A stretch of DNA of 64,000 nt from Cupriavidus basilensis OR16 (GCF_000243095.1 NZ_AHJE01000016.1:129370-193369); one strand, 5' to 3'. Positions 34,557 to 43,726 are shown, counted from the first letter of the stretch. Notes: a model not told the origin generated them from the letters alone. Numbers and translations are program-made.

Positions 34557-35441
34557 ATGGAATTCTTTGGCATACCCATGCCCGCCCTGCTGAGCCAACT
34601 GCTGCTCGGACTTGTCAATGGCTCGTTTTATGCCATCCTGAGCCTCGGGCTGGCAGTCATCTTTGGCCTGCTCAACGTCATCAACTTCGCCCACGGCGCC
34701 CTGTTCATGCTGGGCGCCGTGCTGGCGTGGATGGGCCTCACCTACCTGGGCCTCAATTACTGGCTGATGCTGGTGCTGGCCCCGCTGGTTGCCGGCGTGC
34801 TGGGCGTGGTGCTGGAGCGCACCATGCTGCGCCGCCTCTATCGCTTCGACCACCTCTATGGCCTGCTGCTGACGCTCGGCATCAGCCTGCTGATCGAGGG
34901 GCTGCTGCGCTCCGGCTACGGCGTCTCCGGCCTGTCCTATGCCACGCCTGCGGCACTGGCCGGCGCCACCGATGTGGGCTTCATGGTGCTGCCGAACTAC
35001 CGCGCCTGGGTGGTCGTGGCCTCGCTCTCCGTGTGCTTCGTCACCTGGTACGTGATCGAGAAGACCCGGCTTGGCGCGTACCTGCGCGCCGGCACGGAGA
35101 ACCCGCGCATGGTGGAGGCATTCGGCATCAACGTACCGCTGCTGGTGACGCTGACCTACGCCTTCGGCGTGGGGCTGGCCGCCTTTGCCGGCGTGCTGGC
35201 CGCGCCGGTGATGCAGATCTCGCCGCTGATGGGCCAGAACCTGATCATCACCGTGTTTGCCGTGGTGGTGATCGGCGGCATGGGCTCGATCCTCGGCTCC
35301 ATCGCGACCGGGCTGGGCCTGGGCGTGTTCGAAGGCATGACCAAGGTGTTCTACCCGGAGGCCTCGGCTACCGTCGTCTTCGTGGCCATGGTGTGCGTGC
35401 TGATGGTGCGCCCCGCCGGCCTGTTCGGAAAGGAAAAATAA
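34557..35441 (+). CDS. ABC transporter permease, LivH type
   Basis: This 294-residue membrane protein has about eight helices: LLLGLVNGSFYAILSLGLAV, FGLLNVINFAHGALFMLGA, and the EAA-like loop TRLGAYLRAGTENPRMVEAFG. It ends RPAGLFGKEK. The TAA overlaps the LivM ATG by one base. It forms the pore with LivM in the inner membrane. It is intact. Confidence 0.93.
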   Translation: MEFFGIPMPALLSQLLLGLVNGSFYAILSLGLAVIFGLLNVINFAHGALFMLGAVLAWMGLTYLGLNYWLMLVLAPLVAGVLGVVLERTMLRRLYRFDHLYGLLLTLGISLLIEGLLRSGYGVSGLSYATPAALAGATDVGFMVLPNYRAWVVVASLSVCFVTWYVIEKTRLGAYLRAGTENPRMVEAFGINVPLLVTLTYAFGVGLAAFAGVLAAPVMQISPLMGQNLIITVFAVVVIGGMGSILGSIATGLGLGVFEGMTKVFYPEASATVVFVAMVCVLMVRPAGLFGKEK

Positions 35442-36499
35442 TGACTCTCGATTCTCGCGCAAGACTGACCGGCGCCTTGCTGATGGCGGCCGTCGCGCTG
35501 GCGCCGTTCCTCGGCGCCTACCCGGTGCTGGCGATGAAGCTGATGTGCTTTGCCCTGTTTGCCTGCGCCTTCAACCTGTTGCTGGGCTTTACCGGACTGC
35601 TGTCCTTCGGCCATGCCGCATTCTTTGGCGGGGCGGCCTATGCCTGCGGCTTTGCGATGAAGTCCCTGCACGTCACGCCGGAACTCGGGCTGCTGGCGGG
35701 TACCGCGTTCGGCGCGCTGCTCGGCCTGGCCTTTGGCGCACTGGCGATCCGGCGCCAAGGCATCTACTTTGCGATGGTCACGCTGGCGCTGGCGCAGATG
35801 TTCTACTTCTTCTGCCTGCAGGCGCCAGTCACCGGCGGCGAGGATGGCTTGCAGGCGGTGCCGCGCGGCAGCCTGTTCGGGCTGCTCTCGCTGGAGAGCG
35901 ACCTGACGATGTACTACGTGGTGTCCATCGTGGCCGGTGCCGCGCTGCTGCTGATCGCGCGCGTGGTCAACTCGCCGTTCGGGCAGGTGCTGCGGGCCAT
36001 CAAGGAGAACGAGCCGCGCGCCATCTCGCTGGGCTATGACACCGACCGCTTCAAGCTGCTGGCCTTTGTGCTGTCTTCCGCGCTGGCCGGATTGGCGGGC
36101 GCCATGAAGACACTGGTGCTCGGCTTTGCGACGCTGACCGACGTGCACTGGGCCATGTCCGGATCCGTCATCCTGATGGTGCTGGTGGGCGGCATGGGCA
36201 CCTTGTCCGGGCCCATCCTGGGCGCGCTGGTGATCGTCGCGATCGAGAACAAGCTGGGCGACGCCGGCAGCAGCCTGGCCGCGATGACAGGCGTGGACTG
36301 GTTCAACACGTTGGGCGAGTCGGTCAGCATGGTCACGGGCCTGGTCTTCGTGGTCTGCGTGCTCACCTTGCGCCGCGGCATCATGGGCGAAGTGCAGGCC
36401 CTGCTGGCGCGCCGGGCCGCACTGGCGCGCCCAGCCCCGGCCAGCGCCGCCACGGCCTTCCACGGCCATCCCGCCGCCTCGGGCACCCCCAAGGGTTAA
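35441..36499 (+). CDS. ABC transporter permease, LivM type
   Basis: This 352-residue permease has a typical start: MKLMCFALFACAFNLLLGFT, GLLSFGHAAFFGGAAYACG, and the cytoplasmic loop SPFGQVLRAIKENEPRAISL. The C-terminal tail (about 30 Ala/Pro/His-rich residues) is unstructured. It completes the SBP-LivG-LivF-LivH-LivM set. The next PicR-type operator pair begins 24 bases after its stop, so the Rieske hydroxylase has its own promoter. Confidence 0.93.
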   Translation: MTLDSRARLTGALLMAAVALAPFLGAYPVLAMKLMCFALFACAFNLLLGFTGLLSFGHAAFFGGAAYACGFAMKSLHVTPELGLLAGTAFGALLGLAFGALAIRRQGIYFAMVTLALAQMFYFFCLQAPVTGGEDGLQAVPRGSLFGLLSLESDLTMYYVVSIVAGAALLLIARVVNSPFGQVLRAIKENEPRAISLGYDTDRFKLLAFVLSSALAGLAGAMKTLVLGFATLTDVHWAMSGSVILMVLVGGMGTLSGPILGALVIVAIENKLGDAGSSLAAMTGVDWFNTLGESVSMVTGLVFVVCVLTLRRGIMGEVQALLARRAALARPAPASAATAFHGHPAASGTPKG

Positions 36500-36523
36500 C
36501 GCTGATTCAGTCAGCAATTTAAT

Positions 36524-36557
36524 TCAGTACACTGACAATTAATATTCAGCATACTGA
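36524..36557. promoter_or_regulatory. Paired PicR-type operators before the Rieske hydroxylase genes
   Basis: TCAGTACACTGA (36524-36535) and TCAGCATACTGA (36546-36557) start 22 bp apart and end 16 bases before the ferredoxin start, overlapping the likely promoter and leader. AAAGGAG lies just behind. Confidence 0.83.
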
Positions 36558-36573
36558 TTAAAGGAGATGCATC

Positions 36574-36891
36574 ATGGCTTGGACCAAGATCGCCACGACC
36601 GGCCAGCTTCAGGACGATGAAGTGATGCCGCTCACGCTCGGGGACGCGCAACTGGCCCTCTACCGCAGTGAGGGCGAGTTCTTCGTCACCGACAATGTCT
36701 GCACGCACCAGTACGCCCTGCTGTCCGACGGCTACCTGGAAGACGGCTGCATCGAATGCCCGCTGCACCAGGCGCGCTTCGATATCCGCACCGGCCAGCC
36801 CATGTGCGCGCCCGCGACCCAGGCCATCAAGGTCTACCCGGTCAAGATCGTGGACAACGACGTCATGGTCGATGTCATGGTCACCGCCTGA
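36574..36891 (+). CDS. Rieske [2Fe-2S] ferredoxin of four-component 6-hydroxypicolinate monooxygenase (PicB)
   Basis: This 105-residue soluble Rieske ferredoxin starts at ATG 36574 with AAAGGAG upstream. Cluster ligands are in CTHQYALL (Cys-X-His) and CPLHQARFD (Cys-X2-His), separated by 16 residues. It transfers electrons from the FAD reductase to the oxygenase. The four-gene order ferredoxin, reductase, alpha, beta matches multi-component aromatic hydroxylases of the anthranilate/salicylate type; the pic context assigns it to PicB. It is the only undamaged electron-transfer component. Confidence 0.88.
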   Translation: MAWTKIATTGQLQDDEVMPLTLGDAQLALYRSEGEFFVTDNVCTHQYALLSDGYLEDGCIECPLHQARFDIRTGQPMCAPATQAIKVYPVKIVDNDVMVDVMVTA

Positions 36892-36900
36892 GCGCCGGCC

Positions 36901-37999
36901 ATGTCTCAAGACGCCCCCATCCTGATCATCGGCGCCGGCCAGGCTGGCGCCACGGCCGCCGCCACGCTGCGTTCGCTGGGCCATGACGGCGCCATCGTCA
37001 TGGTCGGCGGAGAAGCGCACGCGCCATACGAGCGCCCGCCGCTGTCCAAGTCCGTGCTGGCTGACGAACAGCAGGACGCGCGCATCGGCGTGCATGCGGC
37101 GGGCTTCTATGCGGAGCAAGGCATCGACCTGCGCCTGGGCACCACCGTGGCCTCGCTTGATCCCGCCCGCGCCACGGCGCATTGCGCCGATGGCCAGGCG
37201 CTTGCCTTCAGCCACTGCCTGCTGGCCACCGGCGGGCGCGCCCGCACCTTGCCCGCCCTGCCCGAGGGGCAGCCCCGGGTGCATTACCTGCGCTCGCTCG
37301 CCGATGCGCGCGGCTTGCGGGCCGCTCTGCGCCGCGAGCGTGCGGTGCTGGTGATCGGTGGCGGCTTCCTCGGCCACGGTGGTCGAAGCCGCGCCGCTGT
37401 TGCTGCAGCGCGCCGTGCCCCCGGTGTTCTCGGACTGGCTGGCGCAACGTGTGCGCAGCCTCGGCATCGACCTGCGCCTGGGCTGCGGCATCGCGTCGAT
37501 CCCGCCGGCCGCCAATGAGGTCGCGCTCACGCTGACGGACGGCAGCGCGCTGCGCGCCCCGCTGGTGGTGGTGGCCATCGGGCTGCATCCCAATGTGAGC
37601 CTGGCGCAGGCGGCCGGGCTTGCGCTCCACCCGGCAAACGGTGGCATCCAGGTCGACCTGCACTGCCGCACCAGCGCGCCAGGCGTGTTTGCCGCTGGCG
37701 ATTGCGCCAGCCAGTTCCAGCCGCTGTTCGGCCAGCAGATGCGCCTGGAGTCGTGGCAGAACGCCAACGAGCAGGCCCGCATCGCCGCCGCCGCCATGCT
37801 CGGCGTGGAAACCGCCCCCGCCGCCGTGCCCTGGTTCTGGACCGACCAGCTCGGCTGCAACATCCAGATGCTGGGCGCCGTGGACCCCGCGCTTCGCTAC
37901 ACGCTGCGCGGCAGCATCGAAGCCCCCGACGGCGGCAAGCCACCCGGATTCCTGCTGCTCGGCATGGCCGGCGCGCAACTGCGCCATGCCATTGCCTGC
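36901..37999 (+). pseudogene. FAD-dependent ferredoxin reductase (PicB component), frameshifted and 3'-truncated
   Basis: The frame from ATG 36901 has FAD motif ILIIGAGQAGATAAATLRS, YERPPLSKSVL and the start of the NAD motif VLVIGGGFLG. Immediately afterwards (about 37372-37376) the reading frame changes. The continuation TVVEAAPLLLQRAVPPVFSD, IGLHPNVSLAQ, GVFAAGDCASQ and WFWTDQLGCNIQMLG is in another frame. About 13-14 residues of the NAD-binding fold, normally between these, are missing. The 3' end runs into the oxygenase start: only LRHAIAC of the C-terminal domain remains, so a further 40-50 residues were probably lost at a second joint near 38000. Confidence 0.85.
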
Positions 38000-39250
38000 G
38001 CTCATCAACCGCACGCCGCGCGCCAAGGATGCCGAACTGGCGGCCTGCCAGTGGCCGGAGGATGCCCTGCATTTCATCCCGGACTGGGTGTACACCAGCA
38101 ACGCCGTGTACGACCTGGAACTGGAGAAGATCTTTCGCGGCCGCACGTGGAACTTCGTCGCGCTGGAGGCCGAGATCCCCAACACCGGCGACTTCAAGCG
38201 CTCTTACGTCGGGCCGACGCCCGTCGTCGTGGCGCGCGCGGAAGACGGCTCCGTCAATGTCTTCGAGAACCGCTGCGCGCATCGCGGCGCGGAATTCTGC
38301 CGCCATGGCCAGGGCAACGCCAAGGAGTTCGTCTGCCCGTATCACCAGTGGTCCTACGACCTGAAGGGCAACCTGCAGGGCGTGCCGTTCAAGCGCGGCG
38401 TGAACCGGGCCGGCGGCATGCCCAAGGACTTCCGCAACGAAGACCATGGCCTGGTGAAGCTGAACGTGGCCACGCGCAACGGCGCGACATGGAGCCGCTG
38501 GACGTGTACTTGACGCCGGAAATCCTCAAGGATTTCGATGTGGTGTTCAATGGCAAGCCGCTCAAGATCCTCGGGTACTACAAGAACGAGTTGCCCTGCA
38601 ACTGGAAGATGTACCACGAGAACCTGAAGGACCCGTACCACGCCACGCTGCTGCACTCCTTCCTGGTGGTGTTCGGCCTGCTGGTGGCCGGCAACGACTC
38701 GGCCATGATCGCCGACCCGGTGCACGGCCGCCACGGCACCATGGCCTCGGCCAAGAAGGAGGACAAGTACGCGGCGGTGAGCGACGAGAACAAGAAGGAA
38801 ATGCGTTCCTACCACGAGGGCATGCGCTTGCAGGACGACCGCTTCCTGGAATACATCAAGGAGTTCGACTCGCCGTGGTCCGTCACCATGCAGACCATCT
38901 GGCCGAACCTGATCGTGCAGCGCGAGATGAATACCCTGGGCGTGCGCCAGATCGTGCCCAACGGCCCGGACAGCATGCTGATGCAGTGGACCATGTTCGG
39001 CTATGAGGATGACACCGAGGAAATGACGCGGCACCGCCTGCGCCAGGGCAACCTGATGGGCCCGGCCGGCTTCCTTGGCCTGGAAGACAACGAGGCGATG
39101 AAGTTCGTGCAGGAGGGTGTGCGCCGCTCCAGCACCGAGCGCAATGTGCTGAAGCTCGATCCCGGCCACGTCGGTACCGCCAACTCGCTGATCTCGGAAT
39201 CCGCGATCCGCGCCATGTACCAATACTATCGCAACGTAATGGGGTTCTGA
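37986..39250 (+). pseudogene. Rieske oxygenase alpha subunit (PicB), frameshifted by small deletion
   Basis: The frame from ATG 37986 encodes the N-terminal half with the Rieske site CAHRGAEF ... CPYHQW and stops after NGATWSRWTCT at about 38511. The catalytic half follows in another frame from 38489 (MEPLDVYLTPEILKDFDVVF) to 39250, with the mononuclear iron motif ENLKDPYHATLLHSF (Asp-X2-His-X4-His spacing). Intact relatives have a short stretch between the two (typically an I-F-A-S-like strand), so roughly 20-30 bp are missing near 38483-38488. As written no active oxygenase could form. The alpha subunit carries out the C3 hydroxylation of 6-hydroxypicolinate in the inferred pathway. Confidence 0.85.
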
Positions 39251-39255
39251 ACAGC

Positions 39256-39792
39256 ATGACACCAACCATGACACCGACGGCGCACAGCCTCTTTCGGCCC
39301 TGCAAGCTGGCCGCCGCGCGCGCGCAAGCGCTGCGCATGGAGATCGACGCCTTCCACAGCGAATACTGCGCCGTGCTCGACGCCGGCATGGTGGAATCGT
39401 GGCCGGAGTTCTTTACCGAGCATTGCATCTACCGCGTCACGGCGCGCGAAAACGTGGAGCTCGGCATGCCGGTTGGGCTGGTCTACGCCGAAGGCCGCGG
39501 CATGATGCACGACCGGGCGGTGGCAATTGCGCGCACCCAGATGTTCGCGCCGCGCTATATGCTGCATCTCGTGACCAATACGCGCGTCACCGATGAAAGC
39601 GAGTCTGGCGAGATCCAGGCTCAGGCCAGCTTCCTGCTGCTGCAAACGCTGGTCGAAGGCGCCACCACCATCCACATGGCAGGCACCTATCACGACCGCT
39701 TCGCCCGTATCGAGGGCAAGCTGCTGCTGGCCGAGCGCCAGGTCGTGTACGACACCACCATCATCGCCAACGACCTGGTCTATCCGGTCTGA
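39256..39792 (+). CDS. Rieske oxygenase beta (small) subunit (PicB)
   Basis: This 178-residue beta subunit of the NTF2-like fold starts at ATG 39256, six bases after the alpha stop. Conserved parts are EIDAFHSEYCAVLDAG, WPEFFTEHCIYRVTARENVE, GMMHDRAVAIARTQMFAPR and the last strands QVVYDTTIIANDLVYPV. It has a structural role in the alpha3beta3 complex. The frame is intact in spite of the broken alpha gene, which fits recent damage or a sequencing artefact. Confidence 0.9.
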   Translation: MTPTMTPTAHSLFRPCKLAAARAQALRMEIDAFHSEYCAVLDAGMVESWPEFFTEHCIYRVTARENVELGMPVGLVYAEGRGMMHDRAVAIARTQMFAPRYMLHLVTNTRVTDESESGEIQAQASFLLLQTLVEGATTIHMAGTYHDRFARIEGKLLLAERQVVYDTTIIANDLVYPV

Positions 39793-39835
39793 GCCGGCAT
39801 GATCCGAGCGCCGGCACCGGGCCGGCGCGCCGCCA

Positions 39836-40366
39836 TTACATGATGCGCAATACGGTGCGGCTATAGTCGTTGTTAGCCTCGACCAGCGTCGACAGCAACT
39901 CCATGAACACCTTGCGCTGCGCGGGGCGCAGCGGCGCCAGCATGCGTTCCTGCGCACGCTCCATATCGGCGCGCAGCGACGCCACCACCGTCTGCCCTTC
40001 TTTGGTCAGGTGCACGTGACGCGTGCGGCGGTCGGCCGGATTGTCCTTGCGCTCGACCAGGCCACGCTCTTCCAGCCGGCGCACCACGTCGGCGGTGGTG
40101 GTGCGGTCGAACCCGACTTCCTGCCCCAGCGCAGTCTGGTCCAGGCCCGGCAGCACCGATAGCACCGTCAGGATGGCGTACTGCACCGGCGTGATGCTGG
40201 GCGACTTGCATTCCTCGAAAAACATGGCCACGTGGATCTGGTGCAGGCGACGAACCAGGAAGCCGGGCCGCGCCCAGAGCAACTCCTTCGCCGGGTCTGC
40301 TTCGGACTGCACCGGATCCTCGTCCGGAGGCGCGGAGCGCGTCGTTTGACGTTTTGCAGAGGACAT
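39836..40366 (-). CDS. picR: MarR-family repressor of the pic island (PicR-like)
   Basis: This 176-residue MarR protein has dimerisation helices around RPGFLVRRLHQIHVAMFFEE, winged HTH LDQTALGQEVGFDRTTTADV and VRRLEERGLVERKDNPADRRTRHVHLT with the wing. It is transcribed toward the hydroxylase operon from its own promoter, which carries a TTAGCATGCTGA site 18 bases before the start codon, consistent with autorepression. The same motif precedes picC, both transporter units and the hydroxylase genes. Inducer in characterised PicR-type systems is a pathway acid; here this is inferred. Confidence 0.87.
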   Translation of the reverse strand: MSSAKRQTTRSAPPDEDPVQSEADPAKELLWARPGFLVRRLHQIHVAMFFEECKSPSITPVQYAILTVLSVLPGLDQTALGQEVGFDRTTTADVVRRLEERGLVERKDNPADRRTRHVHLTKEGQTVVASLRADMERAQERMLAPLRPAQRKVFMELLSTLVEANNDYSRTVLRIM

Positions 40367-40383
40367 TCAACTCACCAAACCTG

Positions 40384-40395
40384 TTAGCATGCTGA
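40384..40395. promoter_or_regulatory. PicR-type operator before picR
   Basis: TTAGCATGCTGA matches the palindrome TCAGCATGCTGA with one change and lies just upstream of the MarR gene on the reverse strand. It is a single, weaker site, as expected for moderate autoregulation. Confidence 0.72.
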
Positions 40396-40578
40396 CAAGT
40401 ATAGACGACTGTCCCCGGCCTGCGCCGAAACGCACCGCTTCAGGGCGCTGGTGGCGTCCGCGCTGGCGACCAACAACGTCCTCGCCATTACCGCCCTGCG
40501 TTTCGAGCGCGCCCGGCTGCGCGCCGGGCTGTTGAACGAACTGATCGACATCTCCAGCCAACGGCTTGGCGATCCGGG

Positions 40579-41868
40579 TTACTCCAGCGCGGCGCCCTTG
40601 CGCTCCGGAATCAGGAACAGCGTAGCAAGGATATCCAGCACATAGATCGACGCCAGCACGGCGATGGCGGTGCCGAACGAGTAGCTGGCAGCCAGCGCGC
40701 CAACCACCAGCGGGCCAAATCCGCCCACCCCGCGGCCGATATTGAACAGCACGTTCTGCGCGGTGGCACGCGCCTGCGTCGGATACAGCTCCGAGATCAG
40801 CGCACCGTAGCCACCGATCATGCCGTTGACGAACAGGCCCATCACCGCCCCGCCGAACAGCAGCGCGTAGGGGGTTGAGAGCTGGGAGTAGACAAAGACC
40901 ATCACCACCGCCCCGACCTGGTAGATCAGGAAGGTGGGCCGGCGGCCGATGCGGTCCGCGAGCTGGCCGAACACCCAGATGCCGATGGCCATGCCGATGA
41001 TGGTCACAGAGGTCCACAGCGCGGATTTGGTCAGCGAGTAATTGAACTGCTTGGCCAGGTAGGTCGGCATCCAGATCATCAGGCCGTAGTAGCCGAAATT
41101 CTGTACCGAGCACAGCACCACCACGCCCAGGCTGGCCCGCGCCGTCGCGGCGTCGGCCACCAGCATCTTGAGCGGATTGCCCTTGCGCGCCACCTTGCTG
41201 CCTTGCACAAATACTTCCGGCTCGCCGATAAAGCGGCGCACCACGAACGACGCCACGGCGGGCAGCACGCCGATGGCAAACATGCCGCGCCAGCCGATAT
41301 AAGGCAGCAGTACCGGCGTGAGCAGCGCCGCGGCCAGCACGCCCGCCTGCCAGCCAAGGCCCACATACGAGGAAACGCGGGCACGCTGGCCGGGCCGGCA
41401 GGCCTCGGTAGCCAGCGCCATGCCGATGCCGAACTCGCCGCCAAGGCCAAAGCCGGCGATGGTCCGGTAGGCCAGCAGGTCCCAGTAGCCCTGCGCGAGC
41501 GCGCACAGGCCGGTGAAGACGGCAAACAGCAGGATGGTCCAGGTCAGCACCTTCACCCGGCCCACGTAATCGCTCAGGATGCCGAAGACGATGCCGCCGG
41601 CGACCGCGCCCACCAGCGTCCAGGTGACCAGCGAGCCCGCCTGGGTGCTGGTGAGCCCAAGGCCGGCAGAGACCGCGCTCAGGATAAAGCCGAGGATCAG
41701 CAGGTCGAAGCCGTCCAGCGCGTAGCCGACCGACGAGGCGATCACGGCTTTGCGGGCGTAGGCGTCCTGCTCTTGTTCAGTGAGGCCTTGCCGGCCGTGC
41801 GGTGGATTTGCCACCGCGGCCGGCTCCAGCCCGGTCACCGCGGCGGCGTTGGCATTGCCCTGTGTCAT
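40579..41868 (-). CDS. MFS transporter, aromatic acid:H+ symporter (AAHS) type
   Basis: This is a 429-residue protein; I took ATG 41868, since upstream codons lack conservation. The AAHS mark in helix 1 is ASSVGYALDGFDLLILGFIL, the motif A loop is GILSDYVGRVKVL, and TIAGFGLGGEFGIGMALATE follows. The second half has motif A copy QLADRIGRRPTFL. Twelve helices are predicted. Related proteins import benzoate-type acids. It faces away from picR with about 180 gene-free bases between them and has no TCAG-N4-CTGA site that I can see, so it is probably outside the pic regulon. Confidence 0.9.
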   Translation of the reverse strand: MTQGNANAAAVTGLEPAAVANPPHGRQGLTEQEQDAYARKAVIASSVGYALDGFDLLILGFILSAVSAGLGLTSTQAGSLVTWTLVGAVAGGIVFGILSDYVGRVKVLTWTILLFAVFTGLCALAQGYWDLLAYRTIAGFGLGGEFGIGMALATEACRPGQRARVSSYVGLGWQAGVLAAALLTPVLLPYIGWRGMFAIGVLPAVASFVVRRFIGEPEVFVQGSKVARKGNPLKMLVADAATARASLGVVVLCSVQNFGYYGLMIWMPTYLAKQFNYSLTKSALWTSVTIIGMAIGIWVFGQLADRIGRRPTFLIYQVGAVVMVFVYSQLSTPYALLFGGAVMGLFVNGMIGGYGALISELYPTQARATAQNVLFNIGRGVGGFGPLVVGALAASYSFGTAIAVLASIYVLDILATLFLIPERKGAALE

Positions 41869-42242
41869 GTCGATTCCCGTGCGCCACAAGCGAAAAATTT
41901 TGCGAGATTCTACTCTCGTGGCTGGCCGGGCGTGGCTGGCCGGGGCCGGCGAAGGGGCAACGGGAAACACCGGGGAGTATCTGGCACGCAGGCCCTTGGC
42001 GCGCAGCACGCGCATCGCGCTGCGCTGCGCGACTTGCCTGAAAGGGAAGAAGACAGCCGCCAGGCGATGGCGGAAATTGCCGCAGCCACCTCACAGCCAC
42101 CTCAAGACGTCGCATGGAAAGGAGGCCCTCAGGGGCGCCGGCGCCAACTCGCGACTTACCGTGGTGACACAGAATCGAAATGAGCTGGCACCGGCTCATC
42201 ACAAGCCGGTGCCAAGCGCCCCAGACATCGGGCACAGGGTGC
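41869..42242. other. Intergenic spacer, no gene recognised
   Basis: This stretch separates the AAHS transporter start from the lipoprotein stop. It contains short imperfect repeats of GTGGCTGGCCGGG near 41920-41945 and one strong hairpin (42186-42214). The open frames in it are GC-rich shadows with no recognisable protein features. It must hold the transporter promoter, but no clear -35/-10 pair stands out. Confidence 0.6.
42186..42214 (-). terminator. 11-bp perfect hairpin downstream of the lipoprotein gene
   Basis: TGGCACCGGCT and AGCCGGTGCCA pair perfectly around a 7-base loop, about 30 bases after the lipoprotein stop. There is no U-run in the reverse-strand transcript, so termination would be inefficient or Rho-assisted. 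Confidence 0.55.
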
Positions 42243-43726
42243 TTACAAGCTGCCGGGCTTGGTCACCGAAATCGAAACGCGATAGCTCGCTCCGGACCCC
42301 GACCACGCCAACGTCATGCCGCCCATTGGCAGTTGCAGTGTCGCGCTACAGTTCTGTGCGGCACCCGTTGAGGTGGTGCAGGCATTCGCGGCACGGTGAC
42401 GCATCCCGTTGAACGGATCGTTGAAACTCAGCACGTCCGAATGGCTATCCGAAGCAAAGGTACGCGTGACGGTTGACCCATTCAGCGCAGTAATGGTGTG
42501 ACTATCTTCAGTGACCGCGCTCAGGCCCGTGGTGTTGTCAACAATGCGTTGCCAAAAGGCGCTTGCGGTACCAACCGCCGGCAGAGGCAGTGTCGTTTGC
42601 GGGACAAAAACACCTACGCCTCCTCCTTGGCCCAACACTGTGGCAATCCAGAGGATGTTTCCTTGCGCGTTTCTGAATCCAACCGCGTGGAACTGTGCGG
42701 TGCCCGCCTGGCTGCCATCGTCAATCCAATCCGCGCCGCCATCGGGCGTGGCGACCAGATGCCCATATGGCGTGACGGTATCGACTGCGCAGCTGCCGTA
42801 GCCACTCAAGCAGTTTGTGGCCGATGTGGTTACGCCTTTGGTATAGCCGTGGGTACCAAACTGGTTTGGAAATCGCAGCTCGTCGCGCCTTTGGTGAGCT
42901 GATAGGTTGTGCCGCTGATGGCGACGGTCAATTTCGTCGCATCCACCGTCGCCAGCTTTGCAGATCCGTCGGACAGCTTGATCAGGCGGTGATCGCCGCT
43001 CTTCAGCGAGGTGCAATCGGCGTTCGCAGGCGCCAGAATGGTGCCGAGGGTCGAGGCGGCGGCAGTGGTGCTGCCCGTGCTGTTGGCAATGGCGGCGCTC
43101 AATTCACTCAGGCTGGTATTTGCGCTCGCAATGGTTGATTGCAGGGTATCCAGAATCGCGTCATAGCCCTGATGGCTCCCCGCAGCGATCGCGCCTGCGA
43201 TAAAGTCGCCGACGCTGGAAGGATCGAATCCGGCCTTCTTGAGTACGGAGACCAAGGCCGATTGGGCGCTGCTGACCGCGGTCGCGCTCACAGCCGTCGT
43301 CGGGCCGAACGCTGCCACAAACTGAGCCGGGTTTTGCCCGCCCAACTGGGCAACCAGCAGTTCGGTGAGCGGCGTGATATGCGCGGTCGCGTTGCTGCTG
43401 CCCGACCCGGCGCCTGGCACCACTGAATGCAGGATGATCTTGCTGTCGCTGCTGGTGGCGGTCAGCACGCAGGGCAGGACTGCGCCCTTGACTGCGACCG
43501 AATAGCTGCCGTCCGTGGCCGTCGTTGTAGCTCCGGAACCTGACGCGCAGGTCATGTTGACTGCGGCACCGGACAACGGCAAACCAGTGGCGACCACACC
43601 GCTGACGGTCTGCGCCGCCGGCGTTTGCGTGGCCGTTCCGCCCGACGTGGATGCGGAATCCCCGCCGCCGCCGCAGGCGGCCAACGAAAGCGCTACAAAG
43701 CTGATCGCTAAAGGCTTGAGCTTCAT
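42243..43726 (-). pseudogene. Surface/periplasmic lipoprotein, frameshifted
   Basis: ATG 43726 starts a lipoprotein signal with lipobox LSLAACGGGG, followed by a Ser/Thr/Ala-rich linker and a carboxypeptidase-regulatory-like repeat (VSGVVATGLPLSGAAVNMTC). The first frame ends at 42830 after SCDFQTSLVPTAIPKA. The real continuation (FGTHGYTKGVTTSATNCLSG ... VSISVTKPGSL) lies one frame away and ends at 42243. Adding one T to the TTT run at about 42861-42863 joins the frames smoothly, so the lesion is a single-base homopolymer deletion. The restored protein would be about 494 residues. Function is unknown; a separate family cannot be named from sequence alone. Confidence 0.78.

Noticed and set aside
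33480..35462. Reverse open frame of 660 codons across the ABC importer genes
   Set aside because: It is His/Gln-rich shadow sequence spanning three real genes on the other strand.
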